From positions 458,358-522,357 of the forward strand of contig MNCI01018056.1 in assembly GCA_015680685.1 (NCBI GenBank): a stretch of DNA of 64,000 nt, written 5' to 3'. Of the stretch, positions 21,856 through 33,834 are shown one piece after another. Origin of the DNA: Gnetum montanum (taxonomy: Eukaryota; Streptophyta; Gnetopsida; Gnetales; Gnetaceae). Positions within the stretch are counted from its first letter, which is position 1. Each line of letters starts with the position of its first letter. Under the pieces are notes generated by a model. That model saw only the letters and a program-made list of their open reading frames with translations, had not been told where the DNA came from and ran no database searches. The position numbers and the translations under genes are program-made.

Positions 21856-24800
21856 ATGTCTTCTTCTCATAGGGATGATTCTCCACTAAAATTCAAGTGC
21901 ACATCCAATCAAAGAAATGAATGATCAAATCAACCCATGTCCCAACAATGAAAAGTGGTATATACTCATCCTAATGAGTATGTAGTTGACTTCATCTTCA
22001 TCCTACATCAAGATGATCAAATTTGGTGGATGGACATGGAGGGCAACATTGTGTTTCCACCTAATCAATCAGCTCCTATGATGCTCCAACAAGCTCTTAT
22101 GAGGTTGGACATCTAGGGGCTTCATGCTAAGTACATTGTGTAGGATCATAACTCCATGGATTACCATCACACTAAAGCACAATGCACAATTGATTGGCAA
22201 TAAGAGAAGTGCTATAAATTTGTGAAGGAAAAATAGTTCAATAACCCCTTCTTCCTATTGGGCCAAAAGGATAGTGATGATCCCTTCTCTAGGGATTCTC
22301 CTTTTACTGACTCTTCTTCACTTGGTTCTAATGAAGGGGGCTTGAACCAAAACTTACAATCCATTGTAAACAATCTTGGTTCATACAAGAATGAGTCCCA
22401 CAACTATGAAGGATCCAAAGGTGGGAGTCATGGTAGGGACAAAGATAGGCATCATGATGATGATCATGGCTGTGACCATCAAAGAGGGGGTGATAGGAAC
22501 TGTGGTGCTAGTCCTCCTTCCTCTGTACCTTTATCATCCTCTTCTTCCTCCTCTAGCTTCAACCAAAGCGATAGAGGATGATACTATGATGGATATTACC
22601 AATGAGACAAAGATAATCATAAGGCCCATCGAACTAGTCGAGATCAAGGATGTGGGTAATCAAGGAAGGCCCACCACCATGAAAGAAGGAATAGAATAGG
22701 GCATCATAGGCATCATGACCATCATAGAAGCCATGACTATGATGAGCCTTTCTTTCAACTCAAAATATATTGAATATCATAGAGGTAATGAGAATTCCAA
22801 CAAGGCATGATGATGGAAATTAGAACTTACAATCCACTATAAAAAATCCTGGCTTAGGCAAGAATGAGTCCCACAACTGTGGGGGATCCAAAGATGGAAG
22901 TCATGGTAGGGACAAGGATAAGCATCATGATGATGATCATGGCCATGACCATCAAAGAGGGGATGATAGACACCATGGTGCTAGTCCTTCTTCCTCTTTT
23001 ATATTCATCATCCTCTTCTTCCTCCTCTAGCTCCAACTGAAGCCATAGAGGATGTTACCATGATGGAGGTGACCAGAAAGAAAAAGATGATCATAGGGCC
23101 CATTGAACCAATCAAAATCAGGGATGTTGATAATCAAGGAAGCTCCACCACCATGAAAGAAGAAATAGTAGAGGGAATCATAGGCATCATGGCCATCGTA
23201 GAAGCCATGACTATGATGAGCCTTTACTTGCAACTTGAAAAATGTTGAATATCATAAAGATAATGAGAACTCCAACAAGGTATGTGAAAGATAACTGAAT
23301 AAAGTAGTAGGATATGAAAAATATCCCCAAGTTTGAAGGGGGATACAACTTAGATCCGCAAAATCATCTATAAGCCTTTTACGATGCATGTGCCTTATAG
23401 AACATAGAGAACGAATAGTAGAAACTAAAGCTATTCCCAAGGACACTCATAAAAGAGGTTAAAATTTGGTACCAGTCTTTGGAGCTAGAATTAATCCATC
23501 AATGAAGTATGATTCTTGATCTCTTTAATGACAAGTATTAGATGTACTTCTGAGTATCCAACCTAAGAAAGCAGATTCAAGGTTGAAGATAAGAAACACA
23601 TGAACCCTTGAACATAGCCATGGGTAGGTATTATTCTCTTTTGCATTGATTCACTAACCATGATTATTCTCAAAGGGAGCAACTTCATCATATCATAGAT
23701 GGACCCCACTTAGAAATGAGGAGAACTCCTAGGGTCTATGCCCAAGGAAGACTATCAAAACATAGAGCCCATCAAATCCAAAGGCTCATTGAGAAGGTTG
23801 CCAAAGAAGAGGGAGAGCAAAGAAAGAGAGAAAGTGTAGAGGAGTACAACTGAGATCCTCCCATCAATAAAAGGAAAGTCTAGTTTTGTAAGAATGAGGA
23901 GGAGGCACCACTTCATGAGGTGGTGTAATGAAAGACCTTGCCAATCCAAAATTCTATTTCAAAAATTTTGGCTACAGTAGATAAAATGTGGGATTCTTTA
24001 GATGAAAAGTTGCAAACTACTTTGAAAATATCATAGTCATCCAAAGATCAACATAGTGATCATGATTGCAGGAGAAGGAGGGAAGTTGAGTGTATCCACC
24101 AAAGGGGTAAGGGAAAGGCTGCTACAGTAGAGGAGGTTGGGGAGTCTGGATTAGATTATGATTATGGTTGTAACATCTACTAAGAAAAACATCCTAAGAG
24201 ATGTTGCCCCATTATGTTATAGTTGTAAGAGTTTGGGGTGTATGCTCTAAATTCTAGATTGGTATGAAGACAAGAACCTAGAAGATTATCTTATCCTCAA
24301 GGCAATCCTAGGCACTTCCACCAACAATGCACCTATTATTCAAGTGAAGCTCCACCACAACCTTTTGAGCAATATTATTAGTGGTAGCATCCATAGTTGT
24401 CTGGGATGTCACCACTAAGGAAGCAAAACCCTTACAAATAGCCTGAATCATATGGGTACTATGTTCAGCAATCCATTTCTCCATGTGACTCTTCCAGTCA
24501 TGCCTCATTCCAATATTACTACTATCCTCTTGAGTACTATAGAGCTTAATCTTCATCTCCAAGAGGGGAGTTCCCATTTCCTCATTACCCTCCTCATTCT
24601 TCTATGCATGTCCCTTCATATTCAACTTAATTACCACTTACTCCATCAATGCAAGAAAAACTTCAAGCCCAACCACAACAATGTAAAACTACTAAGGCTA
24701 TTAACTTACAGTTGGCTCCTTAGTTAAGTGGGTTGAAAACCAAATCCTAAAAAAGACCATTCTTTTTTATCAATAGTCCTACAAAGCCCTCATAGACTCG

Positions 24801-24900
24801 GGTATCTGATAACCTTATTTCTCCTTCATCCTCTACATCCACTCTATTTGAGTCTCCTTCAAATCAAACACCTCCCAACATGCATACCATCATGTTAATC
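21856..24900 (+). pseudogene. Element D: gag remnant
   Basis: Gag begins at ATG 21856 (MSSSHR). The N-terminal domain has FIFILHQDDQ and MDMEGNIVFPPN. A Gly/His/Asp-rich low-complexity region (about 22330-23250, GRDKDRHHDDDHG and a poly-Ser run) is duplicated in tandem. Strongly decayed capsid-type sequence follows (about 23290-23620). QRLIEK-like sequence and VEEYN.DPPINKRKV lie near 23780-23880, then DKMWDSLDEKLQ, and a Cys cluster ending KRCCP at about 24170-24222. Many stops break it. It is homologous to the gag of A, B and C. Confidence 0.8.
22345..23285 (+). repeat. Tandem duplication inside gag of element D
   Basis: Two copies of about 470 bp (22345-22815 and 22820-23285) share landmarks such as AAGAATGAGTCCCACAACT, CATCATGATGATGATCATGG and TCCTCTTCTTCCTCCTCTAG. 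The copies differ at scattered bases, so the duplication is old or occurred in the parent. It doubles the His/Asp-rich linker. Confidence 0.85.
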
Positions 24901-25890
24901 CATGCGGTAACTAATTAGATAAAGTTGGGCTACCTTCCTAAGAAAAGATATAACCCTGGGAGTCTCTTAATTTATTTGCAAATTGATGGGAATAAGCCAT
25001 GAAAGACTCTTCTTGATTCAGGTTCTAGTGTTAATATGATTTCTCATGAGATGTACAAAGCCTGGAACCTACCTCCACTCAAGAAGATCAACATTTTTCT
25101 TGAGTTGGTAGACTAGTCCATCACCATTCCCTTGGGATTGGAGGAGGACATTATAACCACTATCTGTGGGTGGTCATATCTTGCTAATTTCCTAGTGATT
25201 TGAGTTAATAATTGTAAGGAGGACTTCCCAATTATCATGGGAAGGGCTTGGCTAAGTATCATTGATGCATAGTTGAGCATCAAGAACCTTTCCTTGGATA
25301 TTTCCAAGGAAAATGCATTTGGAAAGATCGAGAAGAAGAGATTTCCATGCATCATGTATAGTGATACAAGGTGCAACTATGTGTAGAAACTATGAACCAT
25401 CAAAAGTACATCAATCACAATATGCAAACAATGTGCAAATGAGACAGATATTCAAAGGTGCATGTACATAGAAGCCACAAAATAGGAGGGCACCCAATGG
25501 CTCACAACTAATTCTAAAAGTAACACACTTTGCATGGAACCAACTAAGAGCCTTATAAGTGCCTGTGTTGAAGGCATGAATGAACTAGAGTGAGTTCATC
25601 CCCAACTCTCTAATGATGAAATTGATGACACCAATTGGGAAGAGTTAGAAATCCCTAAAAATTGCAAACATGATCCCTTAGAGTTGAAAACTCTACTTGC
25701 TGACATGGAATACACTTTTCTAAAAAATCGCAAGCTAATGATAATCAATGCCAACTTTGCTCCTAAATAAAAAGAAAAGCTATTCAATGTGGTTAATAAT
25801 TGGCCAATAACCTTTTCTTGGTCATATCCCGAACTCACTAGGATTGATCCTCAAATATGCCAACATCGCATCTATATTGATCCTTTCATA
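24901..25890 (+). pseudogene. Element D: aspartic protease and linker to RT
   Basis: The protease triad is kept as TLLDSGSSVNMIS at about 25010-25050. NLPPLKKINIFLEL and PIIMGRAWLSIIDA follow. The linker (about 25370-25890) has NWEELEIPKNCKHDPLEL and a stretch reaching PELTRIDPQICQHRIYIDP, the usual lead-in to gypsy RT. Fewer stops than in A. Confidence 0.8.
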
Positions 25891-26392
25891 AAGCCAAAGA
25901 GGTAGCTGCAGTAATGATTGAACCCCAAATTGAAGTAGATCATCAAGGAAGAGATTGAAAAAATCCTCAAGGTAGGGGTTCATTTATTTTATTATAGATA
26001 GTGAGTGGGTTAGCCCACTTGTAATCATGCCAAAGAAAGGTGGTAAGTGGAGGGTTAGTATTGACATCAGGTTGTTGAACATGGCAACCTACAAAGATCA
26101 TTTCCTATTGTCATTTATGGACCAAATGTTGGACACCATCTCTGGGCATTGCTATTACAGCTTTCTGAATAATTATAGTGGCTATAACCAAATTTAGATT
26201 ACACCTAAGGATCAGGCTAAAACAACATTCATAAGTCCCTAGTGAACTTTTTCATACAAAAAGATGCCTTTTTGTCTATGTAATACCCTTGAAATCTTCC
26301 AATGCCTTGTCCTTAGCATTTTTCAATAGCAAATTAGTAATGGGATGGAAGTCTTCATGGAATACTTCTCCACCTATGGTACTACATTCAAG
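25891..26392 (+). pseudogene. Element D: reverse transcriptase, N-terminal half
   Basis: RT starts with LNPKLK.IIKEEIEKILKVG and continues across frameshifts through the VPKKGGKW-equivalent. Diverged SGYNQ and IAPKDQAKTTF blocks follow. The catalytic box reads FMEYF at about 26355 instead of FMDDF, so both key aspartates are lost. The reading stops at the N at 26393. By comparison with element A, about 370 bp of RT (palm end and connection) are missing from the assembly here. Confidence 0.8.
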
Positions 26393-26393
26393 N

Positions 26394-27010
26394 ACCTTAA
26401 AAAAGTGTCTATTAATCTCCATGAAGCATTTGGCCTAATAAAAAAACTATTTTTTCTTCTTGTGTTCTAACTCTTGTGGCATCCTTTGAGTGAGAAGATA
26501 AATGAGGATACCATCATACCATGTAGGTTCATTGGGAACTTGTTCATTTATCACACTATTAAAGAGGAGTTCATTAAAAAATTGATCAGAAAGTGAGATC
26601 TCCTCCTCTTTGTTGTCCCATCACAACTAAGAAAAGTGGTTAAAAACCACATTCTTAATTCTCTTTTGATCTACCATCATGAGATCAAATTCCTACAAGA
26701 TCACAAGCCACCATATAACACAAGGGCTCATCATCAGTTTGTTCATCAAGAAGCGAATTACACTATGATCTATATGCACGAATACCTTGTACCCAAGCAC
26801 ATAGTACCTAAATTTCTTCAAGGAATACACCACTGCCATCAGTTCTTTCTCTGTTGTGATGTAGTTTAGCTATGCACCCATAATGCTTTAGCTTAGGTAG
26901 TGGATGTAGTATGGATGTTTTTGATCATCCAACTAAATGAGCACAACTCCCAAGTCATAGTTCAATGCATTTTTCATGATGTGAAATAGTCAAGATCAAG
27001 TAAGTGCTCA
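26394..27010 (-). pseudogene. Element D: RNase H segment, placed in reverse by the assembly
   Basis: The RNase H of this plus-strand element reads on the minus strand here (GVVLIQLDDQKHPYYIHYLS, TTEKELMAVVYSLKKFRYYV, VFVHIDHSVIRFLMNK). It is bounded by single Ns at 26393 and 27011. The first 205 bases (26394-26598) are the exact reverse complement of 27012-27216. Flipping the segment puts RNase H after RT on the plus strand and turns the 205 bp into a simple overlap with the next contig. Confidence 0.88.
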
Positions 27011-27011
27011 N

Positions 27012-28370
27012 TCTCACTTTCTGATCAATTTTTTAATGAACTCCTCTTTAATAGTGTGATAAATGAACAAGTTCCCAATGAACCTACATGGTATGATGGT
27101 ATCCTCATTTATCTTCTCACTCAAAGGATGCCACAAGAGTTAGAACACAAGAAGAAAAAATAGTTTTTTTATTAGGCCAAATGCTTCATGGAGATTAATA
27201 GACACTTTTTTAAGGTATGCGTCAATGGCTTGGTTCATTGCTGTTTTTCTAATTCTAACCAATTGCACATCCTCTAGGATGCTCATAAGGGCCCTTGTGG
27301 GGGCCACTATGCTAGGAGATGCACAACCACTAAGATCCTAATGGCAAGGTATTATTGGCCAACACTCTTCAAGGACATTCACCAATTCGTCCACTCTTGT
27401 GAATGTTATCAATGTAATGGTGGGATGACCACTTGAATGGTGGATCTTAGTAGTGGATTCAACCACTAGAGCCCTTCAACATCAAAGGCATTGACTTCAT
27501 GGGTCCCATCACATCCATGCTGAATGAAAAGGTGTACATTATAGTTGTTGCTAACTATTGTATGAAATGGGTAGAAGCAGCTGCCATCACTGATTGTACA
27601 TCTTCCATAGCTACTTGGTTTGTATAATAGAATGATGTAAATAGGTTTGGGGTGCCATGTGCACTAATTTCTGATAATAGTATTCATTTTATAGACATAC
27701 TTGGGGGTACAACATCAATTAAACCCTACCATGTCCAAGCTAACGATCAAGCAGAGGTTACCAATAGGAAGATTACTAAGATCTTAACCAAAATAATTAG
27801 CAAATATAGGAAAGACTAGAACACAAAACTTAACAATGCCCTTTGGACCTACCACTCCATATAGAAACTTCCTATAGGCTATTCTTCCTATGAGTTGATG
27901 TACGAAAAATTACCAACTCTTCCTATTCAATATGATCCAAGCTATGTACACTTTCAACAAATTGTGACCTTGACCTTGACTTAAGCCTAGCACAAAAAGA
28001 GAGAATAATCAAATTTAATGTACTAGATGAGAATAGATTGGTGGCCCTATCCTTGAATGAAGGACACGAGGCATTCAACAAAAAATGTCATGACCTCAAA
28101 ATAAGAAAAGTAAAATTTTAACCTAGAGACAAGGTCCTTTAGTGAAACCCCACACATGTACCTTCAAAGATTAAGTTTCAAACATTATGGAAAGGGTCTT
28201 ACATCATTTATTAAATCTTTCCTTCCAAGGACATGTTGATCTACAAACCTAAGAGCCCAAACAAGAAACTATTGGTCAACATGAAACAAGTCAAACCTTT
28301 CCATGAGTCCAAAAGAGCTAGTGCTAGCAACACCTTATTAGATAAACAACCTCACTTAATTTTTTGAATC
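27012..28370 (+). pseudogene. Element D: integrase remnant
   Basis: The zinc-binding HHCC module is visible (DAHKGPCGGHYARRC, then HSCECYQCNGG, about 27270-27425). The catalytic core follows with GIDFMGPI and VVANYCMKWVEA, then VPCALISDNSIHF and VQANDQAEVTNR (about 27480-27760), which carry the three expected acidic positions D, D and E. The C-terminal part (KFNVLDENRLVALSLNEGHE, then LWKGSYIIY) has no recognisable chromodomain. Stops and shifts make it inactive. Confidence 0.82.
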
Positions 28371-30501
28371 TCCTCTTTCCAACTCATTTGTGAGGGAGAT
28401 GGCCATCCATGTTAACAAATTAAGAGACTCCTTGGTTTTTACACTTTTTTTTTTACACTTTCTTTGTTTTTACACTTTTTTGTTCTTACACTTTTTGTTT
28501 TACATAATTTTTTATTTTACACCATCATTAGTACATTTTATTCTTCTTGAATATTTTACAATTTCTTTTATATTTTACTTTATGTGGTATGTTTTGTCTT
28601 AAGTTTTCTAATAAATTGCTTTATTGCTAATAATGTTGTAGTTGTTTATTAATGGTGGTTTTTACTTGATGTTTTTGATTGCTAATGTCTAGTTTCTCTT
28701 TGAATTTTGACATTGATAACTAAGAATAAAGTTTCTTTTTCATGGAATAGGTAGTATGTCCATGTCATCCACCCATCCACAGCAATCTATGGTGTTCCTA
28801 GTTTTGGAAATATGAGGTCCCTTTCTTTAATGAAACTTTAACAAACTTGTGACCTTGGTAGTTTCCAATCTTGGGAAAGATCAAATGGATTAATAAGGGT
28901 GTAACTTCAAGGGGACATGATGCTCTCTATACTTGCTCAAACTCTTGAGTGCATGAGTGTTTTCATGGATTTCTTACCATTTCACTATCAACCAATAATA
29001 TGAAGTTAAAGTCTTTGCATGATGTGGTTTCCATCCAAAAATCCATAAAAACATAAAATTCAAAAAAATGATGGAAATTCAAAGCACACCCATTAGACAA
29101 ATAATGGGCTATAAGCACTAGTTATGAGACTAGAAAGACATGTTACCCATGCCTAAAGGTTTCCTCTAACTAAGGCCCTTTCTCACTCATTGCTTCTCTT
29201 TTATTCTTAATAAGGAATAGTGATTGACTTGTGGAAGCATTCTTGTGTCTTGAGTAGGTGGATTGGTCTTCATGTGTTGATGTAAAATCACTAAAAATGG
29301 TTGATTTTGATTTGGACTAAGGATGGACTTTATTGAATCATTTAATCATCAAATCCACAAAGGGACTTTATGTGACCATGATTAGGAAATCCATTCCACT
29401 TTTTCTCTCATCTACTAATTCTTTCTATTTTTCATCTCACTATCAATTTCCATGTTTTGTTCATAGTCCTAGTTTGATGTGTTGAAATTCTTAGGTAGAT
29501 TCCTCCAAATTAGGTTCTTAAATTTTCACAACCATTAATCAATTATGGGTTCCATAGACTCCTTAGTTTGAGGATATGCAAGGGCAAAAAGGGAATGAGC
29601 TTGCTATGGGAATGACCTACTTGCATATCTTTTGCTTTGACCAGTTAAGTTCCTTATCCTTAGACATTTTTACAATCAAATCTTTCATGCTCCCTATCAA
29701 TTGCATCCAACTGTGCACTCCTTAATGACATTTCTCCAACAAAATCTCATTCTCCAATTTTTGTGAACCATCTAAGCCCTCTTCAAGCCTTTCATAGTGT
29801 TCATGACTTTTCTAACTCTTCAAGAATCCCAATTTCATGTTGAAACTCCTTGCATTTTTCAAAATACTCAAAGTGAAAAATTTTCTACATTAGCTTCATC
29901 AACAAAACCTTGTCAATAGAGCAGATGCATAGATGAGACCCCATCAATGCAAGGCAAAAAACATCTATAAATATGTGGTCACACTAAAGAATTTTTCATA
30001 TTTGAGCTCAAACGAGGGAAAAGTTTTTAAATTTTTTAAAGCCCAAAACCTTTCAAGAGCCATAACTTCTAAACCATTTGTTTGATTTACTCTATTCTTT
30101 AGTCCTATTACTACTAGAGGTAAGCTCTTTGTCATGGGGGCCATAAACCTTAGGTTTTTGATTGAAAATTTTTTAAAATTTTTCTAACTCCCATAAAGGT
30201 TTAACTAATAAATTAACATCAAAACATTAACTTAGGAAAATTAAACCCTTCCAACAAGCTTTGTTGACATTATAAATCAAATAACATTAAAATAATAATA
30301 AAATAATCAATCCTCCATGATCATAGCTTAGCCTAAGTATAACTACCCAATGAGATAAGGTACTTAAATGCTGAATGTTACACATTATATGCTAATCCTT
30401 GGTCTCATTACTTAAATGAGTAGGAAGGAGAATTATCCCAACCAAGGGATAATTACTTATATGCCATCTGTGGTCTCATTACTTAAATGTTGTGACCACA
30501 A
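28371..30501 (+). other. Element D: noncoding region after integrase
   Basis: No protein domain is visible. It includes a T-rich stretch with recurring TTTTACACTTTT (about 28437-28580). At 30400-30560 the block TGGTCTCATTACTTAAATG and the block GGAAGGAGAATTATCCCAAC each occur twice. Confidence 0.55.
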
Positions 30502-33279
30502 ATGGCACCTAAAGGAAAGATGAGCAGGAAGGAGAATTATCCCAACCAAGGGACAAATGGCTAAGAATAGGTTCATGAGCATGTAGCTAAAACCCATGTA
30601 ATGAGACCTCTTTGGGAGGAGCTCGAAGTGGAATCTATTAGGTAGATTCTTGAAGAAGCAGCCACAACTGAGTAGTCACACTGAGATAAAACACTAGGGC
30701 CAAGACCAAGCCTTGAGGTCACCCTAATGGATGCTTGCCTCATCTAAATCAACTCTAAGGAGATCTAGAAATCTATGCTCCAAGAGTTAAACTTTGCATC
30801 TTTCTTAGAGTTTGCTCTTCCAGAAGTCAAGATGCCATTGCAAAATTCTCCCATGTGGCCCATCATCACTTCTGGTAGGGAGTGGTACATGGGAGAGACC
30901 TACCTCTTCTAGAACAATTGGTAGGCCAGTTCAATAGTTAAAATCAGGGATATTTCTATGTCCTACTTGGTAAAAGAAATTTTATAAGCCCTTGGGTTAC
31001 CAAAGAATGGGGGCAATCTTGCTAAAATTCCAACACAAGTAGATCCTAGCATCAAGAAATGATGGATGTAGTAGTGCTATGGAGTTAACCACAAGGATTT
31101 TGATGCACTCACTACTATAGAACATGCATAATTCAAGATTGTAGCATTTTACCTCAATCCAATAATGAGGCTAAGCAATGTCATAGCCTTCGCTACCCAT
31201 ACATGTGCCTCTCTAAATTGAAGATTCCCATTCAACCTTCCACAATTGATCTATCTTGAGATAGAGAAGCAATTCAAGAATAAAGAATGTGGAAGGAAGG
31301 CACTCCCCTTTCTATGCCTCATTAGAAAATTATGTAAGAGTGAAGGCATAGCATGCTACATAAAAAACACCATCCAACATGTGCCAATTGCCTCATAGGA
31401 AAAAATGATGAAGGATAAGCTACTTGCCAAAGTCATTCTAGAAGAGGAATAGCAACCACCACCTCCAACACTCACTTACCAAACAACCTGTAGACTTACA
31501 CTACCATTGAGCACATGCATGAACTCCAAGAGCATCTTTTGTAGCAATAGTAGTAGCAAGAAAAAATGAGTGTTGGTGATCCATCTGTGTATAAACCAAA
31601 ATGAGTCGCCTTAATGAACTGGCTCAAACCATTAGTTAGATGGAATGTGGTGTGTCAATTTTCTTAACCCAATGAATGCATATTCTTGCAAGGTCAAATC
31701 TAAGTTCTCGAGAGGTAACAGTGTCCTTCTTGCAATAGTGGCAATTCCCAAACATCTTTGGGAATGCTACTACTTTTTAGTGTTCCTATAGAAGGGTGAG
31801 GGGGGCAATTGTCTTAGTGATGCAACACCATGGGCAAGAGATGATAGTTGTTTGTACCAGATGTTTTTGCACTCAAAGATGTGCAAATGTTCCCAAGAAC
31901 TCTCAGCAACCAATTTAGTGTAGCCCAACATAAGAAATTGCTAGATTGACTAGTGGGAACCAAAAAACTAGTTCTGGATGTCTTTGACCTTCAAGATACC
32001 ATCATTACAACCTAGTCAAAGTTGTTAGAAGCAAGTGGCAAGTGCATCATAATGGAGGAACAACTTGAAATAGCTAGGGCTAAAAAAAACATTTGGCTAG
32101 AGAAGTTGTTGATCTCGCATTTCTTAACTAAGTAATCATAAGACATGAAGCTTTCTAGGAGCTTCAAAATCATCTTAAAGAGGTTGAAAATGCTAAGGAG
32201 ATGGTGATCTTTAACCAGTCCTTGGTCTATGCCACAATGTATAACATCCAAATAACTTGGTCTAGACTCAATGTGAGAATGAGATCTTGACCACAAAGAA
32301 TCATCGCTTGTAGAATGTTAATCTGTAGAAGCAGTAGATGGAAAATTTTATCCATTAATAGCAAGAGAAGAAAGACAGGGTGAACACAAAATTATAGAGA
32401 TTAGCAACAAAAAACCAAAACCTCTCCATGAAGGAAGTCCATGCCTTATGCCAAAAGTTTGCAATTCAAATTACCACTTGGAGGAATGAGACCCTAAAGT
32501 TTACAAGAGTGAAGAATCACTATAGGAACTAGGTGGAGTTGTAGAAAGAAATTAATAAGAAGAAAATCCAATTGGCAAAGATAAATGTCAATGAGGCCCT
32601 CTAGTAGCTCTAGCAAAAAGGCCATGTGTGGCAACCTATCTTTGATGGGCTAAACATGTACAGCCAGGCTAAAGTCTACCTAAAAGAGCTACAAATTAAA
32701 GAGATGACTAAGTACAAGGAGCTTGCTAATCTCTGCTATGAAAACCTGGTGATGCTAGCTACCGAAAGGCCATGGTTAGAGTTGAAAAAATAAGTGGCCA
32801 ACTTGTACTTCTTGTACAAGACAAAGTTCAAGCATTGTAAGGAGACAAAGTAGAAGCTTGAGGCAACATATGTGGAGCTCAAGGTTCTCAAGGAAATATT
32901 CACCAATCTAATATCAACTACCAAGAACCTAGCCAAAAGGATGAACAATCACTAGGATCCATAGAATGCACTGAGAGCATTCGACATTAAACGTAAATAG
33001 TTCACTACCTAGTTTGTGAATGTGAAGGAGCTATTCTTGACAATTCCCTATCCATGGAATATTTCCATTCTAGCCCACATTAGTGATGTAGCATGGACTA
33101 TGAATGATCCTTGGAGTAAGGAGAAGAAGATGAAGGCATAGTTGGATGCCTTTTGTCTTCAACCAGAAGTTGCAACTACTATAGGATAACCCTAATAATT
33201 GCCTCAACCACCACATGCTTCCAAAGTAGGAAAAGATCCTTCAAAATCTCAGGAGCCTCCACCACCTAGGACCATTTGA
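30502..33279 (+). pseudogene. Element D: large extra ORF between integrase and 3' LTR
   Basis: From ATG 30502 (MAPKGKMSRKENYPNQ) to TGA 33277 the sequence reads as one decayed protein of about 925 codons. It needs only a pair of compensating frame changes plus in-frame stops. N-terminal third: ITSGREWYMGETYLF, SMSYLVKEIL, then FNLPQLIYLEIEKQF with ALPFLCLIRKLCKSEGI (about 31220-31350). To my memory this resembles the putative plant transposon protein domain of other gypsy extra ORFs. Middle: Glu/Lys-rich likely coiled coils (EEQLEIARAKKNIWLEKL, KLEATYVELKVLKEIF). C-terminus: IPYPWNISILAHISDVAW and a tail ending EPPPPRT. No membrane segment is evident, so an envelope-like role has no support. 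Function unknown. Confidence 0.6.
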
Positions 33280-33490
33280 ACTTCTTCGTCATCTTCACAT
33301 CATTCAAAAAAGTTGTGTTTGTTAATTTTTTCTTGGTATTCAATTTTTTTTGTTTTGAATATGAAAATTTTGTAATGATTGTAAAATCATACACATGGGC
33401 ACGTAGTTTTTGTTATGTTTGTTTTGTATTTCTGTAGTTAGTCAATAATCCCATACCTTCCCAAAATTTTGTAGGGAACTCAAGAATAAT

Positions 33491-33511
33491 TTTTCATTCA
33501 GTCGTGGAGGT
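33491..33511 (+). promoter_or_regulatory. Polypurine tract region of element D
   Basis: TTTTCATTCAGTC followed by GTGGAGGT abuts the 3' LTR. The same block (TTTTCATTCAGTCATGGGGG) abuts LTR E on the minus strand at 63920-63942, which supports it as the plus-strand primer of this family. Confidence 0.75.
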
Positions 33512-33829
33512 TGATGAGTTAGTCATTGGGTTACATTGATAGGATGCCATTGATGTGACCCCATTAACATAGGGTTTGACTTGTTGACATGTTCCATTGA
33601 CGGGGCACACTGTTTCCACCTATAAATGTGCACCTTCCCATCGCATTTATGGTAATTTCTTTCATAGTTGTAGTGAAGCATTTGCAGTTTTTCCTCTCAA
33701 AAGTTAGAATATTTTCACGTCCTAGAACTAGTGTACTTAGAAACCTAAAGTCTTTAAAATTTGACTGGATCACTGAGTGAATGCTAGTGATTTGTATGGT
33801 TGGACATAGGGTATACTTGCTACTCATCA
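33512..33829 (+). repeat. 3' LTR of element D, internally deleted
   Basis: It begins TGATGAGTTAG and ends CTACTCATCA, followed by TTATC. It matches both ends of the 5' LTR but lacks about 555 bp of the middle: GTTAGAATATTTTC is joined directly to TCCTAGAACTAGTG. Confidence 0.9.
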
Positions 33830-33834
33830 TTATC

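Larger units (their letters stand above)
20832..33829 (+). mobile_element. Element D: near-complete Ty3/gypsy LTR retrotransposon with an extra ORF
   Basis: A copy of about 13 kb is flanked by a perfect TTATC duplication (20827-20831 and 33830-33834). Order: 5' LTR, tRNA-Asp-type primer site, gag, protease, RT, RNase H, integrase, about 2.1 kb of noncoding DNA, a large extra ORF, polypurine tract, 3' LTR. Everything is broken by stops. The RT-RNase H part is further scrambled by an assembly error between the Ns at 26393 and 27011. It is inserted in the endonuclease region of the LINE. Confidence 0.92.

Noticed and set aside
26394-27216. A perfect 205-bp inverted repeat resembling a large hairpin or foldback transposon
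   Set aside because: Both edges coincide with single Ns and the segment encodes RNase H in the wrong direction, so it is an assembly inversion rather than biology.
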